From: JAFAXD01 sp051985675
GTDB taxonomy: Bacteria; Pseudomonadota; Alphaproteobacteria; Rhizobiales; Xanthobacteraceae
Direction of reading: 5' to 3'
Length of the DNA stretch: 64,000 nt
Assembly (NCBI GenBank): GCA_051985675.1
Contig: JBPYFJ010000058.1
Location: forward strand, 1 to 64,000
The notes under the pieces were generated by a model. It worked only from the letters and a program-made list of their open reading frames with translations, was not told where the DNA came from and did no database searches. Shown piece by piece: positions 8,724 through 16,360 of this stretch (within the stretch, counting starts at the first letter, position 1; every line of letters starts with the position of its first letter). A program made the position numbers and the translations under genes.

Positions 8724-9289
8724 CGCGACGAGCCCCCCGGCGCCTGCTGCGGCGCCGGTGGCGGCTGTTGGCTTGCGGGCGGGATCGGAAGCACCGGTTG
8801 ATTGGGGACGAGCGGTCGCGCCTGTTCGTTGGCGTCGGTCAACTGGACGGTCCATGACTGCTGCTCGCCGGTATCGACCTCGAAAAACCCGGTCCGGTCG
8901 AATCCGCGTGCCAGACAATCCTCGGTGCCGCGCACGGTAAATTCCTTATCGCGCGTGCACATGAACGCCTGACCGGACCACTCGCCACCACGGTCGTAGT
9001 CGACCGCATAAATGTAATAGAATCGAGCGACGAGTGTTCCACGCAGCAGCGTCTCGCATGAGCGCGAGGCAAGGTTCCACCACCCCTCGGTGGTCCAGCC
9101 GTCCTTGTCTTTGTACCCGATCGCAATACCGACGCGGCTGGCCGTATTGTTGCAGAGGCGGAAATCCGCGGCGGCCGGCTGGGCTGACCCGGCCAGCAGG
9201 GCGGATGCGATGATCATCGGCAGGCCCGCGGCGATAACCCCACGCCACAAGGCGCGGCGCCACCTGTGCGCCCCGGGGATGAACCGCAT
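8720..9289 (-). CDS. DUF1036 exported protein
   Basis: A 189-residue protein with a basic N-terminus, a long hydrophobic signal segment (about residues 15-40, cleavage near AAAD) and a DUF1036 domain (FRLCNNT, WTTEGWWN, CETLL, YYIYAVDY, then a CxxxF segment near KEF). The tail is Pro/Gln-rich and likely disordered. Function unknown; members are common in Hyphomicrobiales next to pyk. The start ATG 9289 follows GAGGACC; ATG 9310 is an alternative without a ribosome site. The stop overlaps the pyk start. Confidence 0.85.
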   Translation of the reverse strand: MRFIPGAHRWRRALWRGVIAAGLPMIIASALLAGSAQPAAADFRLCNNTASRVGIAIGYKDKDGWTTEGWWNLASRSCETLLRGTLVARFYYIYAVDYDRGGEWSGQAFMCTRDKEFTVRGTEDCLARGFDRTGFFEVDTGEQQSWTVQLTDANEQARPLVPNQPVLPIPPASQQPPPAPQQAPGGSSR

Positions 9290-9338
9290 GGTCCTCGAAC
9301 TTGCTGTCATTCGGCTTGGGGGGATTTCGGGTGAGGAT

Positions 9339-10667
9339 TCAGGGTCTGTCAACGAGGATGGCACGGAAATCATTGACGTTGGTATAGGTCGGACCTGGCC
9401 GGAGCAGGTCGCCCAGCCGGGCGAAAAAGCCGGTAGAATCGTTGTCCGCAAGAAAGAGGGCGGGATCGAGGCCGAGGGCGCGGGCGCGTGCCGCGCTTTG
9501 GCCGTCGACAATGGCCCCGGCCGGATCGTCGGGCAGGCCGGTCCCGCCGTCCGTGCCGTCGGTGTCGCCCGCAATGGCCGCAAGGCCCGCGCGCCCGTCG
9601 AATTCGCGGACGAGCGCCAGCGCGTATTCCTGGTTGGGCCCACCACGGCCGCGGCCTCGAATGGTGACCGTTAGCTCGCCGCCCGAAAGGATCACCGCGC
9701 GGCGCTGCTGCGCGGCGAGGCCGCGGGCAAGGTCCGCATGGGCAGCCGCTACCGCGCGGGCCTCACCCTCGATGCGGTCACCAAGCACGACACATTCGTA
9801 GCCGGCGGCCTGCACACGTTCAGCGGCCGTCCGCAGGGCATCTGCGGGTCGCGCCACGATCTCAAACTCGGTGCCCGCGAATATGGCATCGCCCGCTTTG
9901 GGCGTTTCGTTGCTTGGGTCGAGCAGGGCGCGCGCCACCGCAGGCGGCAGCGAGAGCTGATGGCGCGCCGCGACCGAGCGTGCGTCCGCAAGTGTCGTCG
10001 GATCAGGCACGGTTGGACCCGAGCCGATCACCGCCGGATCGTCGCCCGGCACGTCCGAGATTGCCATTGTCACGACTCGCGCGGGTCGTGCGCGGGCGGC
10101 GAGCCGTCCACCCTTGATGGCCGAGAGGTGTTTGCGCAGCGTATTGATCTCGCCGATCGACGCCCCGGATTTTAACAGCTGGCGCGTCACCGCTTGTTTT
10201 TCGGCGAGCGTCACGCCTGCCGCCGGCGCTATCAGCGCCGCCGAGGCACCGCCCGACATCAGCACGAGGACGAGATCGCGCTCGGTTGCACCGTCGGCCA
10301 GCGCGAGCATTCGCGCCGCCGCATCGCGCCCGGCCGCATCCGGCACCGGGTGCCCGGCCTCGACGAGTGCGACCCGCCGGGTTGGCCGGCCATAGCCATG
10401 GCGTGTCACTGCAATGCCGTCGAGCCGAGCCGGCGGCAGTCCAAGCTCATCGAGATAGTGACGTTCCGCCACCTCGCTCATCGCGCCGGCCGCCTTGCCG
10501 GCGGCGAGTAAGACGAGCCTCCCCGGCGGCGCCGGTGGCAAGCAGGGCGGGAGACAGGCGGCCGGGTGCACGGATGCAACCGCGGCCGCGAACAAGTCGT
10601 TGAGAAACGCGCGGGGTGAAATCACGGCTGATTGGTAGCCTGGATGAGGCGGCGGGGAAATCGCCAT
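9339..10667 (-). CDS. Glycerate 2-kinase, MOFRL family
   Basis: Phosphorylates D-glycerate to 2-phosphoglycerate, as in tartrate, glyoxylate or serine-cycle metabolism (GckA/TtuD type). It is 442 residues. The N-terminal DUF4147 domain has AAGKAAGAM, then VLMSGGASA, LRKHLSAIKGG and ISDVPGDD; the C-terminal MOFRL domain has GGELTVTIRG and GRGGPNQEYAL, then GDTDGTDG. It lies 49 bp before DUF1036 and pyk: glycerate kinase output needs only enolase to reach the pyruvate kinase substrate. ATG 10706 is a possible longer start. Confidence 0.92.
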   Translation of the reverse strand: MAISPPPHPGYQSAVISPRAFLNDLFAAAVASVHPAACLPPCLPPAPPGRLVLLAAGKAAGAMSEVAERHYLDELGLPPARLDGIAVTRHGYGRPTRRVALVEAGHPVPDAAGRDAAARMLALADGATERDLVLVLMSGGASAALIAPAAGVTLAEKQAVTRQLLKSGASIGEINTLRKHLSAIKGGRLAARARPARVVTMAISDVPGDDPAVIGSGPTVPDPTTLADARSVAARHQLSLPPAVARALLDPSNETPKAGDAIFAGTEFEIVARPADALRTAAERVQAAGYECVVLGDRIEGEARAVAAAHADLARGLAAQQRRAVILSGGELTVTIRGRGRGGPNQEYALALVREFDGRAGLAAIAGDTDGTDGGTGLPDDPAGAIVDGQSAARARALGLDPALFLADNDSTGFFARLGDLLRPGPTYTNVNDFRAILVDRP

Positions 10668-10913
10668 GGTGCGAGCCCGACGGGCCGTGGTGTGTTCGAT
10701 TCGCACGACGTCCGCTATCGGGGCGGCTTGATCCAGCTTATAATGATTTTAACCAAGAACCTCAGGGAGGAAATGCGAACTCCGCGCGTCCGCGCTGCTA
10801 CGCGCCATTCTGCAGACAATCTGCGTTGATCCGCGCCGCTTGTGGCGGGCGGATTGCCGCCAACAAGGTGCGGAAATCCCGCGTGCAAGAACCGATTGCC
10901 AATGGAGAAGCGC

Positions 10914-11369
10914 ATGGCCAACATCGCGTTTACGATCAACGGCAAAGCGGTCAGCGTAGAGGCCGAGCCCGATACGCCGCTGCTTTGGGTAGTGCGTGAG
11001 CAGCTCAAGCTCACTGGAACGAAGTTCGGTTGCGGGATCGCGCAGTGCGGTGCGTGTACCGTGCATCTGGACGACCAGCCCGCCCGCTCGTGCAGCATCC
11101 AAATCTCCGACGTCGCTGGCAAATCTGTGACGACCATCGAAGGTCTTTCGCCGGATGCAAGCCACCCGCTGCAAAAGGCTTGGATCGCCGAGCAGGTTCC
11201 GCAATGCGGCTACTGCCAGTCCGGGCAGATCATGCAGGCCGCGGCGCTGCTCGCACAGAATCCGAAGCCCACGCGCGATGAAATCGTTGCCCACATGGAC
11301 GGCAACATCTGTCGCTGCGGCACCTATAGCCACATCATCGCCGCCATCCAGAGCGTGGGGAGGGCCTGA
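10914..11369 (+). CDS. (2Fe-2S) subunit of a molybdenum hydroxylase (IorA-like)
   Basis: Small electron-transfer subunit of a xanthine-oxidase-family hydroxylase, 151 residues. The N-terminal plant-type 2Fe-2S domain has the CGIAQCGAC motif with a downstream Cys; the C-terminal four-helix domain has CGYCQSGQ and CRCGTY for the second cluster. This is the layout of IorA of isoquinoline 1-oxidoreductase. ATG 10914 follows GGAGAAG; an ATG four codons earlier is less well placed. The gene ends 2 bp before the large subunit starts. TATAAT at 10739-10744 could be a -10 box. Confidence 0.92.
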   Translation: MANIAFTINGKAVSVEAEPDTPLLWVVREQLKLTGTKFGCGIAQCGACTVHLDDQPARSCSIQISDVAGKSVTTIEGLSPDASHPLQKAWIAEQVPQCGYCQSGQIMQAAALLAQNPKPTRDEIVAHMDGNICRCGTYSHIIAAIQSVGRA

Positions 11370-11371
11370 TC

Positions 11372-13552
11372 ATGTCGCATGATATTCGCAGCCAGGCGCT
11401 ATCGCGACGCACGTTTCTCGTGACCGCCAGCGGATTCAGCATAGCGGTTGCCTTCGGATCGATGCCCGACGCCGACGCGGCCGCGGTCGCTGAGTTCGTG
11501 CCCAATGCCTGGGTGACAATCGGCGAAGACGGCATCATCACGATTGTCGCTCCGGCCGTCGAGATGGGGCAGGGGGTGCGGACCTCCTTGCCGCTCATTC
11601 TGGCCGAGGATCTCGACGCCGATTGGAGCAAAGTGCGCATTGGCGCCACGCCCGACAACGCCCAACTGTACGGCAACCCGATTTTCCAGAATCAGCTGAC
11701 CACCGTCGGTAGCCTCGCAGTGGCCGGCTATTACGAGAAGCTGCGCCTCGCCGGCGCGCAGGCTCGCGCAGTGCTGCTTGCCAACGCGGCGGAGGCCTGG
11801 AAGGTACCGGTCAGCGAGCTGACCACGCAGCCCAGTGCGGTCGTGCATGCCAAGTCGGGTCGTCGGATCAGCTATGGCGACCTCGCCAAAGCCGCGAAGC
11901 TGCCCGATCCCCTGCCGCAGGTTACCCCGGCCGATTTAAAGCCGGTGTCGCAGTTCCGCCTGATCGGCAAGGACGTGCCGCGGGTCGACACACCATCGAA
12001 GGTCAACGGCACGGCCGTCTACGGCCTCGACGTAGCGTTGCCTGACATGCTGTACGCAGCGGTGCTCTACCCGCTGGTCCAGTATCAGAAGCCCGACCAG
12101 ATCGACGACGCCGCCGCCAGGGCGGTCAAAGGCGTCGTCAAGATTGTGCCGCTGCCTGCCGGGGTTGGGGTCATCGCCGAATCGCTCCACGCCGCCCGCA
12201 AATCCAAGGACGCTCTCAAGGTCACCTGGTCCAAGGCGCCGGCGCAAACCTACACCAACGAGCAGATCCTGCGCGACTACCAGGCGATCGCCGCCGACTG
12301 GAATCAGCCCGGCGTGGAGATGCTCAACAAGGGTGATGTCGGCGCTGCCATGAACGGCGCCGCCAGGGTTATCAAGGCGGACTTCTTCTCCGAGCACGTG
12401 TCGCACGTGTGCATGGAGCCGCTGAACGCTACCGTGAAGGTCGACGGCGATAGAGTCGAAACCTGGTCCGGCAACCAGTCGCCGACCACCATGAAGATCC
12501 TGGGCTCGATCGCTGCCGGCACCACACCCGACAAGGTGACGGTGCACACGACCTATCTGGGTGGCGGCTTCGGTCGCAAGACCGACGGCGACGACCTGTT
12601 CCAAGCGACGCTGCTCGCCAAAGCGGTCTCGCCGCGGCCCGTTCACATGATCTGGAGCCGCGAAGACGACATTATGAACGACAAGTTCCGTCCGCTCACG
12701 GCGCAACGGATCGAAGTTGGGCTCGACGCTAACAATAATGTAGTGGCCTGGCGGCACCGGATCGTGAACGAGTCCTACTTTGCCCGCATCATGCCGCCCG
12801 ACCTGTTTGCCAAGATCAAGCAGGACATCGTCTCCGGCGGCGGCGGCGACATGAGCTACGCAGTGCCCCACCATCGGGTCGAATGGGTGCGCGCGGCGCG
12901 CGGCGTCGACGTGGGTGCCTGGCGCGGCATAGCGGCTGGGTACACCAAGTTCGCGATCGAGACGTTGATAGACGAGATCGCCGCGCTCAAAAATATGGAT
13001 CCGGTCGCCTATCGGCTCGAGTTGCTCAAGGACGCGCCGCGCGCTGCAGCGGTGGTGCGGGCGGTGGCCGAGATGTCGGACATCAGTCGTAAGCGACAGG
13101 GCCGAGCGGTCGGGGTCGCGTACAACGACGCGCTTCACAGCCACACGGCCGCGGCTGTCGAAGTCTCGGTTGACGAAGCGAGCGGACAGATCAAGGTCCA
13201 TCATCTGTGGGCTGCGGTTGACGCCGGCATCGCGGTGCAGCCCAGAAACATCGTGGCCCAGATCGAGAGCGCCATGACGTTCGGTCTTGGCGCGGCGCTG
13301 ATCGAGCAGATCACCGTGAAGGACGGTGTCGTCCAGGAGACCAACTTTCACGAATATCGCGTCATGCGCATGTCCGACATGCCGCCGATGGACGTGCGGG
13401 TGATCGCAACCGACAACAAACCGTCGGGTATTGGGGAGGCCGGTGTCCCGGTCGTCGCGCCGGCGATCGCCAACGCCGTCGCCCAACTCACCGGCAAGCG
13501 GCTCCGCCACCTGCCGATGACACCGGAGCGGGTCAAGCGCGGGCTTGCCTGA
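11372..13552 (+). CDS. Molybdopterin-binding subunit of a molybdenum hydroxylase (IorB-like)
   Basis: Large catalytic subunit, 726 residues, of the IorB/aldehyde-oxidase type. The N-terminus has a twin-arginine-like signal (SRRTFLVTASGFSIAVAFG), suggesting export of the folded cofactor-bearing enzyme. The cofactor-binding regions include GGGFGRK (about residue 395) and the C-terminal IGEAGVP segment bearing the catalytic Glu (about residue 691). No FAD subunit gene follows, as expected for Ior-type enzymes, which pass electrons to a cytochrome or another carrier; no cytochrome c gene is adjacent here. The substrate cannot be told from sequence: N-heterocycle or aldehyde are the options. Confidence 0.9.
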   Translation: MSHDIRSQALSRRTFLVTASGFSIAVAFGSMPDADAAAVAEFVPNAWVTIGEDGIITIVAPAVEMGQGVRTSLPLILAEDLDADWSKVRIGATPDNAQLYGNPIFQNQLTTVGSLAVAGYYEKLRLAGAQARAVLLANAAEAWKVPVSELTTQPSAVVHAKSGRRISYGDLAKAAKLPDPLPQVTPADLKPVSQFRLIGKDVPRVDTPSKVNGTAVYGLDVALPDMLYAAVLYPLVQYQKPDQIDDAAARAVKGVVKIVPLPAGVGVIAESLHAARKSKDALKVTWSKAPAQTYTNEQILRDYQAIAADWNQPGVEMLNKGDVGAAMNGAARVIKADFFSEHVSHVCMEPLNATVKVDGDRVETWSGNQSPTTMKILGSIAAGTTPDKVTVHTTYLGGGFGRKTDGDDLFQATLLAKAVSPRPVHMIWSREDDIMNDKFRPLTAQRIEVGLDANNNVVAWRHRIVNESYFARIMPPDLFAKIKQDIVSGGGGDMSYAVPHHRVEWVRAARGVDVGAWRGIAAGYTKFAIETLIDEIAALKNMDPVAYRLELLKDAPRAAAVVRAVAEMSDISRKRQGRAVGVAYNDALHSHTAAAVEVSVDEASGQIKVHHLWAAVDAGIAVQPRNIVAQIESAMTFGLGAALIEQITVKDGVVQETNFHEYRVMRMSDMPPMDVRVIATDNKPSGIGEAGVPVVAPAIANAVAQLTGKRLRHLPMTPERVKRGLA

Positions 13553-13577
13553 CCGCTCTATCGATCGCCTAAACCTT

Positions 13578-13610
13578 CCGCCGCGAGCCCGCGCACTCGC
13601 GGCGGTTCTT
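13578..13610 (+). terminator. Probable terminator after the hydroxylase genes
   Basis: A perfect 10-bp stem, CCGCCGCGAG with CTCGCGGCGG and an 8-nt loop, followed by TTCTTCG. It starts 26 bp after the large-subunit stop. The T-tract is weak. Confidence 0.55.
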
Positions 13611-13738
13611 CGTGGCCATCCCTCGTCTATGGCACCGCGCGCGCCCAGCCATTATCTTCGCAAAGAGCCGAATAGTGCCGCTGGGCGGCGCAGCCCCGCG
13701 CCCGAGCGCATACGCCAGCAAACACAGGACCAAAGATC

Positions 13739-14035
13739 ATGGACGATCAGACCCGCATCGAGCTTGAAGCCGCTGTCTATCGGCGCCTGGTGGACCACCT
13801 GCGCCAGCACACCGACGTGCAGAACATCGACCTGATGAATCTCGCAGGCTTCTGCCGCAATTGCCTCTCGAACTGGATGAAGGATGCCGCCGACGCCAAA
13901 GGCCTGGCCATGACCAAGGACGAAAGTCGCGAGATTGTGTACGGCATGCCATACGATCAATGGCGCGCGAAATATCAAAAGGACGCGACGCCCGAACAGA
14001 AGGCGGCATTCGACAAGGCAGCGCCCAAGCATTGA
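13739..14035 (+). CDS. DUF1244 protein
   Basis: A 98-residue soluble, alpha-helical protein with the DUF1244 signature VQNIDLMNLAGFCRNCL followed by NWM, and MPYDQWRAKYQ in the C-terminal half. The two nearby cysteines are conserved in the family. Biochemical function unknown; found across alpha- and gammaproteobacteria. It lies upstream of gapR on the same strand with a 133 bp gap. Confidence 0.9.
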   Translation: MDDQTRIELEAAVYRRLVDHLRQHTDVQNIDLMNLAGFCRNCLSNWMKDAADAKGLAMTKDESREIVYGMPYDQWRAKYQKDATPEQKAAFDKAAPKH

Positions 14036-14168
14036 AAGCTGGGTGTGGGCTTGCGATGCCGTCCAATACGGCACGCATTGGCTGTGGACCAATCCTTCCA
14101 GCGCCTTGACCATGACCCTCGCGCCCACGAACGTGCTGGGCGATCCCCGGCGATTCATGAGGAGTACC

Positions 14169-14444
14169 ATGGCCACCAGCGCCGCTGCCGTCGAACAGCA
14201 ACGAGCCAAGCCGCCGATTGCAAAGGACCATCTCAAGGCTTTCGTCGAGCGCATCGAACGGCTCGAGGAGGAGAAGAAGGCGATCGCCGACGATATTCGC
14301 GACGTTTATGCGGAGGCGAAAGGCAACGGCTTCGACATCAAGGCGCTCCGCGCGATCGTGCGGCTGCGAAAGCAGGATAAAGACGAGCGCGCGGAGCAGG
14401 AGACGATCCTGCAAACCTATATGCTGGCGCTGGGAATGATTTGA
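14169..14444 (+). CDS. gapR: GapR-family nucleoid protein (DUF2312)
   Basis: A 91-residue coiled-coil protein (LKAFVERIERLEEEKKAIADDI, then a basic helix IKALRAIVRLRKQD). This is the DUF2312/GapR family, which in Caulobacter binds overtwisted AT-rich DNA ahead of replication and transcription. Length and motif order match. ATG 14169 follows ATGAGGAG at a good distance; upstream in-frame codons belong to a shadow of the preceding gene. The gene converges on the DUF882 gene across a strong GC hairpin. Confidence 0.9.
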   Translation: MATSAAAVEQQRAKPPIAKDHLKAFVERIERLEEEKKAIADDIRDVYAEAKGNGFDIKALRAIVRLRKQDKDERAEQETILQTYMLALGMI

Positions 14445-14475
14445 TCGCCGGGAGGTTTCTGTTGGATGTGGGGCC

Positions 14476-14501
14476 GGGGCGCCGCCGCCCCGCGGCGCCC
14501 C
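14476..14501. terminator. Strong hairpin between convergent genes
   Basis: GGGGCGCCGC pairs perfectly with GCGGCGCCCC across a 6-nt loop, between the stops of gapR and the DUF882 gene. No T-tract on either side, so it may terminate poorly or simply block read-through; bidirectional role is inferred. Confidence 0.4.
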
Positions 14502-14526
14502 TGAGCCCCGTCCCCCACCCCAAACT

Positions 14527-16095
14527 CTACTGCTGCAGCATCGCCGACTGCGTCGTCCCCGGCACCGTCGCAAGGAACACCACCGCGGCATCGCCGGTGA
14601 ACCGGTCCGCGCTCATGCCGAGCATCGGATCGTCGCCAAACGACATCGCCAAAGCCATTACGGGTTTTTGCATGAGGCTGCGCAGCTGCTTGAAATCCGG
14701 CTTACCCAGCAGCGTCGTGCTCATGTAGTACCGCATGTCCGGCGCCATCATCATGGCGCGGGTCCACAAATCTTCCGTGTTCTGGGTTTTTGCCGCCGAT
14801 GCGACGACTGCGGGCGCGAACGTCTGGGTCGCGACTGGCCGTGGCGTCGTTTGACCGCGGTTTGGTACGGATGTCTTCGTGACGATCGATTCCGCAATCG
14901 CGGCTGCGGCACCGGATGCAGGTGCCGACGCCGGGGCATAGGACAGCGCGGCGCCGGACTCCCTCGCAGCGGAGCTTACGATGCTGGATTTGGTGTCGGC
15001 CGCGGCCGGGCCGAGCTGCGCAAGACTTTGGCCGCGATCCGACGGTCCCTGCGGGCCGGTATTTTTGGCGAGGCTGCCGGCCTGCGCCAAGGTCTGAGCC
15101 GGAATCGGCGGACGCTTGCGCGGCAGCGGAACCGAAGCGAGTCGAAGCGGGGCTGTTTCCGCGGGCGCAGCCTCCGCGGTTCGGTAGGTCGGCGTCGCCG
15201 GCTTCGCTGCCGTCGTTCGGCTCGTGCCGGCGGCGTCATCGTCCTCGTCGTCCTTGGCGCCTGCCGTGTCCGAGCTCGTGGCCTTGCGAGGCACAACGAT
15301 GCCGGCGCTCTGCGCGGCGTCGAGCGAGGACTGCGACGGGCTCGCGCCGCGTTTTTCGACCTCGGCGAGTGCGGTCGCATAACCTTGCATCGGATGCCCG
15401 TCACTCGGCACGTGAACTGTGCGGCCGTTCGGGAACACGCGTGCCAGCTCCTGGCGACTGATCTCGGGCCAATGGCGGATTTTGCCGGTGTCGAGGTGCA
15501 CGAACGGCGAACCCGACGTCGGATAGAATCCCACACCACCGCGCTGCAAGCGCAATCCCGCGTAACGCAGCTGTTCGAGCGGCACGTCCGGAATGTAGAA
15601 GTCCATCGCCTGCCCGTGGGTATGCATGCTGCCCTTGGCGACGCCGCTGCTGCGCTTTCGCAGCATTTCGTTGGTCGCCGGAGCGCGGTAGCCGCACACG
15701 ATCTCAATCGGCTTCTGCGCGTGGAGCTCGGTTGCCACCTCCCACACGATGTCGAGCAGGTGCGGGTCCATGCGGGTTTCCTCCTGGCGCCGCCAATCGC
15801 GGAGGAACCAATTGATCTTCTTCAGCGCTTCTTCGTCGTAACGGCCGTTGCGCTTGTAGGTGATGGTGATGCTCTCGTCGGTGTGCATGTGATGCATGGA
15901 GAGCGTGCGGGTATCGCCGTTGGCGACGGCGGTCTGCAGGCTCCTGCAACCGAAGAGGACGATCAGCGCCGCCAAGCCAAAGCGACCGGCGAGGCGGGAT
16001 CCTCTGGTCAACCTGGCGTCTAGGCGCGCGTGACCAGGAGACATCGGCGATCTCGCATAAAGACGGCGCTCCACGTTGTGCGCAACGGTATTCAA
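14527..16095 (-). CDS. DUF882 (M15-like) peptidase-fold protein
   Basis: A 522-residue exported protein. After a membrane or signal segment (about residues 37-60) comes a DUF882 domain (about 60-215) related to YcbK and D,D-carboxypeptidase M15: SMHTHGQAMDFYIPD supplies the His and Asp zinc ligands and FVHLDTGKIRHW a further His. The C-terminal 300 residues are low-complexity (Ala/Pro/Thr/Ser) and probably disordered. The likely role is peptidoglycan processing; it is followed by an L,D-transpeptidase gene upstream on the same strand. The start could be ATG 16095 or a codon nearer the hydrophobic segment. Confidence 0.87.
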   Translation of the reverse strand: MNTVAHNVERRLYARSPMSPGHARLDARLTRGSRLAGRFGLAALIVLFGCRSLQTAVANGDTRTLSMHHMHTDESITITYKRNGRYDEEALKKINWFLRDWRRQEETRMDPHLLDIVWEVATELHAQKPIEIVCGYRAPATNEMLRKRSSGVAKGSMHTHGQAMDFYIPDVPLEQLRYAGLRLQRGGVGFYPTSGSPFVHLDTGKIRHWPEISRQELARVFPNGRTVHVPSDGHPMQGYATALAEVEKRGASPSQSSLDAAQSAGIVVPRKATSSDTAGAKDDEDDDAAGTSRTTAAKPATPTYRTAEAAPAETAPLRLASVPLPRKRPPIPAQTLAQAGSLAKNTGPQGPSDRGQSLAQLGPAAADTKSSIVSSAARESGAALSYAPASAPASGAAAAIAESIVTKTSVPNRGQTTPRPVATQTFAPAVVASAAKTQNTEDLWTRAMMMAPDMRYYMSTTLLGKPDFKQLRSLMQKPVMALAMSFGDDPMLGMSADRFTGDAAVVFLATVPGTTQSAMLQQ

Positions 16096-16289
16096 CCGCA
16101 GCGCGCATGGCTGACGTTGTCTAAATCGGGATCGGTTAACGCAGGATTAGGCGTCCCCCACCGGTCCCCCACCGGGATCGGAGTGTTGTTGAGGAGTATG
16201 GCGAAAAAAAGTGCGCGCTCGCGACCCTTATGCGGCTTTAGTGCGGAGCGATCTTGTTAAATCCGGTGCAACGCATTGCTTTTCGGAAA

Positions 16290-16321
16290 AAGAAAATCGC
16301 CGGGCGTGAGCCCGGCGATTT
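16290..16321 (-). terminator. Rho-independent terminator
   Basis: A perfect 12-bp stem, AAATCGCCGGGC/GCCCGGCGATTT with a 4-nt loop, read on the minus strand and followed by TTTCTTTTTCC. It lies 40 bp beyond the L,D-transpeptidase stop and separates it from the DUF882 gene. Confidence 0.88.
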
Positions 16322-16360
16322 CCCAACATAGTTGACAGATGCCGAAGGTCTGCGCGGACC

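Noticed and set aside
10739..10744. TATAAT as the promoter of the hydroxylase genes
   Set aside because: No -35 box at the right distance and a 170 bp leader; kept only as a remark.
11936..13510. Long open frame (524 codons) on the minus strand opposite the molybdenum hydroxylase
   Set aside because: It is the GC-driven shadow of a well-supported gene; no ribosome site and no recognisable protein motif.
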